Positions 1 to 8,646 of a stretch of 64,000 nucleotides of DNA are shown in pieces. The notes under the pieces were generated by a model. It was not told where the DNA came from. It saw only the letters and a list, made by a program, of their open reading frames with translations, and did not search any database. Each line of letters starts with the position of its first letter. Position 1 is the first letter of the stretch. Both the position numbers and the translations under genes were made by a program. Origin of the DNA: Diplonema japonicum (taxonomy: Eukaryota; Euglenozoa; Diplonemea; Diplonemida; Diplonemidae); the NCBI GenBank assembly GCA_964019335.1, contig OZ025653.1, positions 310,001 to 374,000 on the forward strand, read 5' to 3'.

Positions 1-1041
1 CTGAATGCACCGCTCAAAGATGGAATCCGCCAGCGACGGCTCGGGGTCTTCTTCTGTCATCGCTACCTCCGGTATCTCCCTCGGGATCGAGTACTGCAGC
101 ACTGCCCGCCGGATTCTCGTTGTCCCCAACTCCAGCGACAAGCACCTGTGGTCTGAGCCTTCCACGCCATCATGCACCCAACAGCGTATCAGAAACTGTG
201 CAGCAAGGGGGTTCAGAAGCGCCCTATCGATCCGAGAATGGGAGTTGGTCCTCTTCAAAGTCGATTCGGGTGTCGCACCGCTCAACGCCGCACATGCAGC
301 CGCCGCATCAACCCAGTCCGAGGCCAAAGCCTTTTCTAAGGTCGGCGACCGATCCTCCTCGCAGTTGAGGTCCCCGATCACCACGATCGGCACGTCTCCC
401 AGCTCTATTCGCTTCCTGACCAGAATGTGATGCAGAAGTTGCTCCCGTTCCCTGGCTTGCACTGCCTCATTGCCAGCAGGACAGTAGACGTTCAGCACAT
501 GAAGCTATTGTTTGCTGCCGTCCAATGATACCTTCGTGTGCACGCAGCGGCTCTTGTACGCTTCCAGCTCGTCTCCTGCGCTGCACCTCAGAGAGGCTCG
601 GGGCCTTTTCACGAAGGTCGCGACCCCGCCCCTTTGTGCGACTGTAAGTGACACCACTCCACCGCCCACCCGGCCTGGTTGTGGTTTCCCCCAGTGTCTT
701 TCGTAGGCCCTCCCCCACGCATCTCGCCCGAGAGAGAGTTCAATCTCCCGCTGTACCGTCGCCGTCAGTGCCGTCTCCTGTACACAGAACACATCGGGAT
801 CCAGTCCTTTGCATTCCCCCATCCTGTTGTTGAAGGACGCGACGTTCAGGGAGGTGATGACGAGAGGCTCGTTCTTCGGTAATGTGGGCGGTGGGCTTCT
901 GTTCCTCTTAACACCCGTCTTTGCACCCGTCCTTGGTCTCGCACCCGCGGCTCTCTCCGCATCACGCGTTCCCCTCATCACAGCCGGCTTCGGACCTGTC
1001 TTGCGCTTGGGACCGGGGTGCGGATGAACCCCCTGCGTCAC
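1..1041 (-). pseudogene. Non-LTR retrotransposon AP-endonuclease domain, interrupted, running off the window
   Basis: The minus frame reads as an exonuclease-endonuclease-phosphatase domain of the kind that opens ORF2 in APE-type non-LTR retrotransposons; the domain nicks target DNA to prime reverse transcription. Visible motifs in order are SLNVASF, FCVQET, NVYCPAGN, VVIGDLNCEEDR, SRIDRALLN and GSDHRC. These correspond to the usual catalytic blocks (N, QE, N-Y-P, GD-N, R-D and SDH). A TAG stop at 505-507 splits the domain between the QE and N-Y-P blocks, but the frame simply continues after it to the window start. The reverse transcriptase would lie beyond coordinate 1. The upstream proline/arginine-rich stretch (1041 to about 870) may be linker. 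I call it a decayed copy; readthrough of the stop cannot be excluded. Confidence 0.85.
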
Positions 1042-1092
1042 GAGTAAGTCAAAGTCCTCCTCCCTCTCCGACTTACCCGTGCGCTTCGCGCT

Positions 1093-2896
1093 TCATTTGC
1101 CGAAACACCGAGTGCACGCCCAGGTTATGCACCCCGCACACTTCCTCGCGAAGGTGTCCTTTTCCTTCTGCTCCTTGCAGACACCGCAGCACCACACCGC
1201 TCCCTTTCGCGCTCCCTTCTCTGGGAACCGGTGCTTGCACGTCCTCGCGTGTTCGGCCATCGTCCGCTGCTCCGGGGACTCGGGTTCGTCCTCGTCGTTG
1301 AGGAGGCGCTTCTTGGGGTTTGGAGTAGACATCTGACTGTCCCCCTCCTTCTTCTCCGGTTGCCCGGCGGATAGAACATTCGACTCATCGGTGGATGGTG
1401 CCTGCGGCATTTGCTCACCTGACTGCTGTGCAGTGGGTGGCGCATCCGTTGTAGCTCCGGCAAGCCTCCCAGGTGAGGTCTTCTGCGCGGTCGAGCCAGC
1501 CCACTTGTATACGGCCCTCCTCCGCATTTCGCCAGCCCCCAGTGCCTTGATGAAGACCGGTCTCCCACCAATGTCCATCCCGCTGAACGGAGGCGGTGCT
1601 CCAGCTTTCAAGACAAACGTCCTTGCATTTCCCCTCACGAATGTAGAGGCTACCTCGCACTGCCACTCGCCCGCACGGAAGGCACCTAACAGTGGCCCTT
1701 CGTGGTCTGCCGCCCTCGCCCCTTCCACCAGGTACCTCGGCTGAGGCTGCCTCGGTTCCGCAACGAGTTGCGCGCCCCGCTCATCAGCCATGGCCTCTGC
1801 CTTCTCCGCCTCGGACAGGGTCCGGAGCCCCAACCCTCTCGAGGACACCGCCAGACCCCTGCCCGCCGCGTCCGCCCACTTCAAGGCCTCCACCAGTGGG
1901 GTCTCCGGCTTGAGCCAGAGGATGTGGTGCGCGTGGTTCTCCTGGCCGCCAAAGAACTTCAAGGCCCTGAAGAAGATACCACCCCTCCCCGAGGCCGCCT
2001 CAAGCACTGCCGCCTCAGCTTCCGGCACCTTCACCATCATTTCCACCCGCCCGGGTGCCCTCCTCAACCCGAAGAAGTAGCGCCTTCTCTGTCGCCTGCC
2101 TTAGCCTGGCCACAACATACCCGAATGCGGCTCTCCCGACCAACCTGTCTCGATCAGCGGGGTGGTACTCTAGAGGTAGGGTGCACACCAGGACACTCGG
2201 TTCACACTCCACACTCGGTTTGACCGCAGCGGCGATACCCTTGCGAAGGCTTGCGAAGTCCCCCATCCCCCCGAGCCTCGTTACCCTGAGGTACCTCATC
2301 CTGCGTTCCTCCCCAATTAGGACTGGGAGGGGGAGCTTCAGGTTCTCCTCCAGATGCGTGGCATCGCCGTCCACCACCAGCTTCTTCCTGGTGATCAACA
2401 CCATCCCGCAGCCCAACTGTTCGCCCCTGCTCGCGAGCTCCCTGTGCTCATCCAGCCACAGGTCGTACGCCTTCTGCGCGCCTTCCTCGTCCTCACATTA
2501 CCCCCTCCCCCTTTGGCTCTGTGAGGACGGGGCAATGCCAGTCCGCCGGGTCCAGGCTCACCGCGCCCATTACCTTCCTTGCTGGCACCTTCGTCCACTT
2601 CAGCAGAGGCTCCACTGTCGCTTCGACGCCTGCTGTTGACGCGGCTTCGTCTGTTGCTTCTTCTGTTGCTGTTGCTGTTTCACCTTCTCCTGTCCTTGCA
2701 CCTGCTGCTGTCCTTGCACCTGCTCCTGTCCTTGAACCTGCTGCTGTCCACCCTGTGTGCCTGTTCCTCCCTCCATGATGTCCAGGGCCGTCTCCAACAG
2801 GAGGACGGCCGGCTCTTGCCACATGACACCCTTCTTCGCAAGTACCTTTGCCCTCATGATGATGGCAGTTACCATGTCCTTCAAATTTCCACCCAT
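1093..2896 (-). pseudogene. Retrotransposon ORF1-like protein with Cys-rich C-terminus, frameshifted
   Basis: This stretch precedes the endonuclease on the same strand and is the likely ORF1 of the same element. It begins at ATG 2896 with a helix-forming start and a Gln-rich repetitive tract (VQGQEQVQGQQQ, about 2730-2630). A middle part runs in the frame of 2416-2015. The C-terminal part runs in the frame of 2067-1093 and ends in a zinc-ribbon-like cluster with motifs WCCGVC and CAGCITWACTRC. Matching the pieces needs a frame change near 2060-2075 and at least one more between about 2600 and 2420, so this copy cannot encode one intact protein. I do not recognise the middle domain. A nucleic-acid-binding role is inferred from the cysteine cluster and from ORF1 proteins of other non-LTR elements. 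Confidence 0.65.
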
Positions 2897-2916
2897 TTTT
2901 ATAAAGGGGAGAAAGT

Positions 2917-2957
<41 letters not shown>

Positions 2958-3068
2958 TATTTTTATATATTATTTGTGTTTATATGTTGACACTTACACT
3001 GATCGTTGAAAGGGGAAGTAAAGAGACCGTTAACTTCCTTTGAAACTTTATCAGCCACGGGGAGCGAC
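2897..3068 (-). other. Leader between SL-like sequence and ORF1, with a long A-tract
   Basis: On the minus strand this segment follows the SL-like exon. It includes a possible hairpin (GGAAGT ... ACTTCC, about 3036-3014), an AT-rich stretch and a run of about 35 A (2920-2955 as T on the plus strand) just before the ORF1 start. It could be the 5' UTR of the element. Alternatively, it could be a short SL-derived retrocopy with its own poly-A tail placed next to the element. Confidence 0.4.
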
Positions 3069-3106
3069 CAATAAAGTACAGAAACTGTAGCTTTAGAATC
3101 GTTGGT
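3069..3106 (-). other. Spliced-leader (SL) exon-like sequence
   Basis: On the minus strand, 38 nt starting ACCAACGATTCTAAAG and ending CTACAGTTTCTGTACTTTATTG in overlapping pieces match the diplonemid spliced leader as I remember it, with about one difference. It contains the self-complementary core TACAG-TTT-CTGTA typical of euglenozoan SLs. It is followed by GTCGCTCC, not by a GTATG donor, and no T-run or clear Sm site follows. It lies about 170 nt upstream of the ORF1 start at 2896 in the same orientation. I therefore favour the 5' end of a retrotransposon copied from a trans-spliced mRNA over a working SL RNA gene. A degenerate SL RNA gene or pseudogene remains possible. Confidence 0.75.
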
Positions 3107-4030
3107 GTGAGAAAAAGAAAACTCAAAGTACAGGACAAGCCCCCCGCCAGAGGGCCGCCCTATGGGAGGGGAGGGGGGGGGGTCTATCTGTTAATACTCC
3201 CCTTCTGGAGCATTACTTTCATTCCGATTGAGGCCGTGAGCGTATTGCGGAGTCGTGTGATGCGGTCCCGCTTGTAGTCGGCTTTCAATTCCATTAGCTT
3301 GTCGTGCGTGGAGCGGGTGGCGAAAATAGGCCTCCTGGAGAAACCAATAGCTGCCTTTCCTCCAATGGCGATGAGGGACTTCACTCTTTTTCTCTCGTCC
3401 GCTGGGAAGGGGCGTCGCTTCTTCCGTGCCCTGCATGCTGTGTTTATCTTTACGATCAGAGCTTTGATTCTGCGCGCCCTATCTTCCAGCAGGCCTCCCA
3501 AAGACTTTCCGGTCGTCCATTCGAAGTCAATGGCCAGTTCCACCGCCGACACCTCCGAGGTGGTGTCCTTCTCCACCCAGCGCAGTTGTGACAACCATTG
3601 TAGCAGCGGGTTCAGGTACTGGGACAGGACCCCGCTCACTCCTTCGAGCTCGCCAGCTATCGGAACGGGGCATCTCTTACCTACCACATTTCGAATCCAC
3701 GGTAGCGGCTGTGTGTTGACATCCTCCTTCTGCATGAGCTCTACGTCTCGTTTCTCAACCACCACGGCTAAGTATCGTTGCAGCTTCTTTAGGTACGCAA
3801 AGTCATGTCCTCTCGGCAGAATCGCGTGCAATTCCAGACACAGGGGCCATCCTGTCCTGTTGCGCAGTGGTTCCAAGCCGTCCTGTACTAGCTCTTCCTG
3901 TGCGCAGGCGCACTCGTAGAGTTGATGGCGGAGTAGGGTTACCGTGTCCGGGTACGGTGATTCACACAGGTCGCACCTGAACCCTTGTGTGCGTGGTGTT
4001 CACTGCGGTAGGAGAGCGTCCACGGTGGTG
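3107..4030 (-). pseudogene. 3' end of a second non-LTR retrotransposon copy (C-terminal tail of ORF2)
   Basis: The minus frame from about 4000 to 3184 carries a CCHC-like finger (CDLCESP ... H ... CAC), then a conserved tail block with ELAIDFEWTTGKSL, KKRRPFPADERKRVKS and the end QKGSINR. The same block recurs at 45262-45680 and, more diverged, at 6940-7715. It therefore marks the C-terminal region behind the reverse transcriptase of one element family. The copy is cut off at its 5' side: a frame break lies near 4000 and the RT domain is missing. Its 3' UTR (3183 to about 3107) shares CTTGT-C ... GTAC-TT-GAGTT with the 45.2-kb copy and ends directly at the SL-like sequence of the next element. 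Confidence 0.75.
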
Positions 4031-4255
4031 AGGGCCCCATAGGTTGCACGTTACCCTTGTCGACAATTTCTTGAGCGTCTCGTCACATGGGGGGGGGGAG
4101 AAAAAGAAAAAGGGGGGACGGGGAAAGGAGACATTTTCTTTCTTTCTTTTTTTAAACAAGGGAGCGGGCGCGAAGGAGGGAGGGAACCAATTCCTTCATC
4201 ATCTCTTTTTTGGGGAGCGGGTGGGGGGGAGGGTGCAAGTACTAGTAAAGATGTT

Positions 4256-4410
4256 GCATTTTTTTAAATCCCACTTCCTTTTCGACTTGCTAAGGCCACA
4301 CCCACTAGGTGGGTTGGAAGTGTCTCGAGACGCTCACCCGGTTGCATGGGTACTCATGACCGTCCTGGTGTTCTCCTCCCACAAGATTTGCTGGTTGTTT
4401 GGCACTTTTC
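4256..4410 (-). repeat. Short dispersed repeat B, copy 1
   Basis: About 145 bp are nearly identical to 6098-6245. Shared blocks include AAATCCCACTTCC, GGCCACACCCACTAGGTGGG and GTCTCGAGACGCTCACC. Read on the minus strand the unit ends in GTGGGATTTAAAAAAA, so an A-tailed retroposed element in minus orientation is plausible. A third, more diverged relative lies at 5608-5785. No tRNA-like boxes are convincing. Confidence 0.75.
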
Positions 4411-5606
4411 ACTTTTTTTTCTTTCTTTTTTTCCCTCTCCCCAACTCATAGACGAGTCTAACCCAGAGTGGAACCTAAACGTCGGGGGGAAGAATTATAA
4501 TGCAAGAGGGGGAGAAAAAACTAAAGGGTTGAAGGCAAGAAAGTACTTTTTATCTGATAGTTCAGAAATTTCTTCACTACCTCCCCCCCCCCTATAATCT
4601 GATTACCCTAGAAGACTCTCTTCCTTCTTCGTTTTCGGCATTTGATGTTTTTTATAATGGAGAACTATAACCTGGAAAGGTGCAATATCGCAGGTCAACA
4701 GGGCCTGGGGGACTAAAAAATGTGTAGGGTCACTGCACTTCCGCCTGAATCAGCTGAAAATAAGCCGTTTTTCATAATTTGATAGCTATTATTGATAGCT
4801 CATAATTTGGTTTTGGGTTTTTGGCCCACTTTCTCGGTCATCCGGAGTGACTCAATTTCTGAACTATCAGATAAAATTACTTACTTTGCGCCAAAATATG
4901 GCCATCCCATTTACTCTCGAACCGTTTTTTTTTGACCTCGGGCCCGCAGGGCCCTCGGCCAAAAAACCCACAGTTCTCGAGTAAATTATGGCTAAAATTT
5001 GTTGCAAATAAATAGCTATTTTTGAAACTAAAGGGTTGAAGGCAAGAATATATTATTTGGGGCTTCCCCCCCCCCCCCCCCTTCTTCTTTCACACAATCT
5101 ATAGTCAGTTATTCCTTTTATTCTGAAACTACTTCACGCACTCGGGGGCTCGCTCTTTAATTCAAGCTGACCCCCCCCCACCCCCATCACTCATTATGTC
5201 CTCTTCCTGCCTCTTTCTGGGTTTTTTTATTTTCTTGTTAAGTTAGGGCAACATTTAAATGAGCTCGCCCGGAAAAAAAAATGTAAACAAACGACCCTCC
5301 TATGCGACAGAAAACCCCCCGGTAAGTAGAAAAGTAGTCCGACACCACTTCGTGTGCAGAAATGCCAAACGAAAGAAGTGGGCGCGGGTAGGGGAAGAGA
5401 GGGCGGGCGCGAAGTAGGAGGAGGAGTAGAGAAAAAAAAAACTAGTTGCTTCTTCAACTCTTCTTTTGGGGAGCGGGTTAAGGGGGGAGACAAGTATAAG
5501 TTAAGCAAATACGTTTAACAGCCTTTCTGTTGTTCCTCCGTCAAGAGGGGAAATATCTCAAGAGAGTCGGGGATATGCTTGAAGAAAACTAAATATGACA
5601 ACTTTT
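4411..5606. other. Non-coding AT-rich region with small direct and inverted repeats
   Basis: No gene is supported. A 24-bp direct repeat (AAACTAAAGGGTTGAAGGCA) occurs at about 4517 and 5027. An inverted pair (TTTCTGAACTATCAGATAAA at about 4856 and its complement at about 4550) suggests a hairpin-forming or MITE-like unit of some 330 bp. A segment at 5255-5370 with GAGCTCGCCCGGAAAAAAAA is related to 43881-43985. Short C-runs occur at about 5066 and 5171. Confidence 0.55.
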
Positions 5607-5607
5607 T

Positions 5608-5785
5608 TTTTTTTTTTTTTTTAAATTCCACCTCCTCTTGGTCTAGCCAGACCGACCCCACCCAGCTGGGCTGTGTGGAGCCAACGGAAGTGTGTTGAGA
5701 CGTTCGTGCTTTCGTGTCGGCCTGTGTTATTGTTCTAGCACCTTTGTGACATGGGTATTCTCTTTCCACAGTTGGCTAATGGCTT
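5608..5785 (-). repeat. Short dispersed repeat B, diverged copy
   Basis: This segment keeps the plan of repeat B: a T-run, then AAATTCCACCTCC, a TAGCCAGACCGACCCCACC block, GTGT-GAGACG and a closing CCACAGTTGGCTAATGGCTTT. Many substitutions separate it from the two close copies, so it is an older member or a related family. Confidence 0.5.
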
Positions 5786-6094
5786 TTCTTTTTTTTTTTT
5801 TTTTTTGGGTAGAGTTCTAACTCGACCCCTAAGTTTCTGAACCGCTCAAATTCCGCCCCCTAGGTTTCCGAAATGCTCAAAGTCCACCCCCTAAGTCTTC
5901 AAAACGCTCAAATCCCGCCCCCTAGGTTTCCAAAGTGTTCAAAGTCCGCCCCCTCAGGTTTTCAAATGCCCTAACTAGGCCCCTACGGTGGGAAACCGCT
6001 CAAAGTCAACCCCTTAGTTTTCAAAATGCTCAAAAAACCCCCCCTTAGTTTCATGAATAACCCGATTGGGTCCCCTATGTTTCGTTTTTTTTTT

Positions 6095-6246
6095 TTTTTT
6101 TTTTAAATCCCACTTCCTTTTCGACTTGCTAAGGCCACACCCACTAGGTGGGTTGGAAGTGTCTCGAGACGCTCACCCGGTTGCCCGAGTACTCATGACC
6201 GTACTGGTGTTCTCTTCCCACAAGCTTTGCTGGTTGTTTGGCTTTG
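6095..6246 (-). repeat. Short dispersed repeat B, copy 2, inserted beside the transposon's left end
   Basis: It is nearly identical to 4256-4410 and lies between the left tandem-repeat array and the inner inverted-repeat end at 6286. It therefore probably inserted into the MULE-like element after that element arrived. On the minus strand the unit is followed by a run of A. Confidence 0.75.
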
Positions 6247-6290
6247 GTTTTTTTTTTTTTTTTTTTTTTTTTTTTGTGTTGTATGTTTCA

Positions 6291-6918
6291 TTAATGCTCA
6301 ACAAGGTTGTGCGCATGCATGTTCCTTAACAATAGGCAACTTGAAAGGAAAAGAAAAAGACAGCCCGGGTAACCAAGGCTACTTCTTAGAGGGCTGTGTC
6401 GAAGGTGTCTTTCTGTGTAAAAGATTACAGCATTTAAAAGAAAACCTTTGCTTCTTCTTGGAGGATCAGGAGAGTAGGTGCACACCGAAGTCTTGTGGCC
6501 AAGAACACCGCAACGACTGCAGGCATTCTTCCTTTCGCTCTTGCTGGGGATCCTCTTCTTTTTCCTCCCTACACCTTTCTTGAAAATGGGCGGTAAAGTG
6601 CCGTCTTCGGCCCAGGTATTTTGGGCTGGAGGGAGGAGGATACCCGCGTATGCAAGCCAATGAAAGCCACATCGAAGAAATGGGGCAACCATGCCAAGGA
6701 CATCGATGCTCTCTTTTGAGCAGGCTGTACAGAGATGCGCGCAAGTCAGCCCTTCTCTCCTGAAGAGAGGGCAAGAGCAGCTCTGCTTTAGCGTCAACGA
6801 TGAACGTCCCTCTGAGGTCGACTTGGTGCTTCCCGTCGGTGTAAACTCCAAAACAGCAGGTGGGGAAATGCAAGTCAGCCCATTTGGTGGGGTCAATGGC
6901 TCTCAGGTACTCTGCCAC
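6291..6918 (-). pseudogene. MULE-like transposase C-terminus (SWIM and CCHC zinc fingers), frameshifted
   Basis: Two overlapping minus frames add up to the end of a Mutator-like transposase. The first frame (from 6918) has WADLHFPTCCFGVYTDG and RGTFIVDAKAE. The second has CSCPLFRREGLTCAH, a SWIM zinc finger (CxC, 8 residues, CxH), followed downstream by a zinc knuckle CSRCGVLGHKTSVC (C-x2-C-x4-H-x4-C). A frameshift near 6790-6770 separates the frames. The catalytic DDE core is missing; the region where it would lie holds retroelement sequence instead. A SWIM finger close to the transposase C-terminus is a known MULE trait; the assignment is by motif only. Confidence 0.7.
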
Positions 6919-6939
6919 TTCTCCACCAAACTATAAAAA

Positions 6940-7890
6940 AAAAAAAAAACTATTCTTTTAAGGTATGCGTTTTTGCGCTCACCGGCCGCGCTGCGCTTAG
7001 TCCCCGTTGTCCCCGTTCTGGGGCTCTGGCGGGTTCCTACTGCGGTGGTCATACTGCGGGGCAGCCTTGTCGGTGTCTGCGACAGGTACCTGTCCCGCAA
7101 GCCTTCGATGCTACTCATGGTTCGTTCCGGGAGTACTGGCCTCCTGTCATACCCGTGTGTGGTCGGTCCTCCGATACAGCGTAGGGAGTTGACGCGCTCC
7201 ACCCGCGCCGCTGGGAACGCCCCTCTGCCATCAGCGTGGTACAGGTCCTGGACTCGTCTCAGCACATACCGTAGCCTCCTTGCCTTGACGCCCAGGTCCT
7301 CCACCTTGCCCACTTCCCCGCCGTCGTCCAGCGGCAGCTCCATCTCCCTCTCGAAGTCGAGGGCCAGCTCTAACGTCGTCACCGCCGTGTGCCGACCAGG
7401 CGCGTCATCCCACAGCAGGCCTCCCAACCATCTCAGCACCGGCCCCAGCAGCTTGTCCATCACTGTTCCTGACGCCCCCAGCCTTCGTAGTTCAGACACC
7501 GTCGGCGTCGGGTGCGCCCTCCCCGTCACGACCGCCCGCCACGGGTAAGCTTGTGTCTGCAGTGCGCGGTTCGCATCTATCGCTGCATCCCTCCGCGTGA
7601 CTACCTCCAGCAGGTACTTTTGTATTAGTAAGGTCCTTGGCTTGTCTTGGCAGCCTCTGGGCACCACCCCGGACTCCCAGGACGTTGATCTCCTTTTTGG
7701 CCGTGAGCACCTCACGTCCGCACTTCACTGTTCCGTGCTCTGCCGTTGTGAACAGGTCCGTCTTCCTCAGGTTGAGGTTCATCCCTGTCAGCAGAGAGAA
7801 CTCGCACACCCCCGCTGCCGCCTTCTCCAGGGCGCTGAGCAGAGCTGCTATCAAGTAGACGTCGTCCGCGTATGACAGGGAAAAAAAAAA
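6940..7890 (-). pseudogene. Non-LTR reverse transcriptase fragment with YADD motif
   Basis: The minus frame ending near 7500 contains YADDVYLIAALLSALEKAA and GMNLNLRKTD, the RT palm motif and the block that follows it. After a frame change near 7560-7680 the protein continues as YLLEVVTRRDAAIDANRALQ and the tail block LELALDFEREMELPLD, related to the tails at 3184 and 45262. The usual residues around the tail (PADG..RV.SL.CIGG) are also kept. The 5' part of the RT is missing and the fragment starts at an A/T tract near 7880. It sits inside the inverted ends of the MULE-like element, so one element inserted into the other. Confidence 0.7.
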
Positions 7891-8285
7891 AAGAAAGCCA
7901 GAATTGGTTTTTGTGATATAACGATGGGGAAAAGAGCTGTAGGAAATGTTGGGGTGAAAAAATGTTGTTGAGCATTTATGAAACATCGGGGGCCCAGGTT
8001 GTGTATTTCCGAAACTAAGGGGTCCGGATTTGAACATTTTGAAAACCAAGGGGGTCTACTTTGAGCATTTATGAAACTAAGGGGACCGAATTCACACATT
8101 TTAAAACTTAGGGGTCGAGTATGAGTTTTTTTGAAGATTTGGGGTATTACACAGAGATTTAAGAAACCTTGGGGACCGGATCAGAAACTTTTTCCTCCTT
8201 AAAGATAGACCTTGAACATTTCTCAAACTAAGGGGGTGGATTTTGAGCATTTCTCGAACTTAGGGGTCAAGTTGGAAGTTTTCTC

Positions 8286-8646
8286 TTTTTTTTTTTTCTT
8301 TTTTTTTCAACTAGAAAAAGCAGGATAAATTGAAGACAAGAAAACACTTTTGGGACCCTCTTTTCTTTTCTCTTTCACACTATATCTATTCTTGTCTTCT
8401 TTCATCGACTTTATTACTTCAGCAGGGTAGCTGGATGCTTGATGTGTTCACTCTGTTGCTGGGCCGCACTTCTCGCAAGTGCGTTGCTTGTGGTTTTCCT
8501 TCAACAGTTCGTGGTGCCCGGACTTCAGCTCGCTACGAGGGTGCCGTCATCTATGGCTGTAGGGGTCTTGTCAGCATCCACACACTGATCAGTACTTCTT
8601 CTCTTGCCTCCTGAGCCCTCCTACTTATTACAGTACACTCACTACT
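8286..8646. other. Intergenic region downstream of the LRR kinase
   Basis: No gene is supported. A plus-strand open stretch (8330-8614) encodes a cysteine-containing peptide (RKCVACGFPS ... VIYGC) that could be a fragment of a mobile-element zinc finger, but it is too short to assign. The 3' UTR of the kinase gene should lie here. Confidence 0.4.

Larger units (their letters stand above)
5807..8285. mobile_element. MULE-type DNA transposon remnant with tandem-repeat inverted ends
   Basis: Both ends are arrays of degenerate units of about 34 bp, reading CCCCCTAGGTTTCCGAAATG-CTCAAA on the left (5812-6080) and the same in reverse complement on the right (7965-8280). The outer ends pair (left GTTCTAACTCGACCCCTAAG, right, complemented, CTTCCAACTTGACCCCTAAG). 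The inner ends pair too (left GTTTCATTAATGCTCAACAA at 6286, right complement GTTTCATAAATGCTCAACAA at 7962-7985). Inside lie a MULE-like transposase tail (6291-6918) and a reverse-transcriptase fragment (6940-7890). Long inverted ends are common in MULEs; ends built from tandem repeats are less common. No target-site duplication could be seen because both flanks are T-rich. Confidence 0.7.

Noticed and set aside
3069-3106. Functional SL RNA gene
   Set aside because: Not followed by a GTATG donor, a clear Sm site or a T-run terminator; kept as SL-like sequence instead.
8330-8614. Plus-strand small open frame with CVACG motif
   Set aside because: Isolated, against the direction of all genes, too short to assign; kept only as a possible mobile-element scrap.
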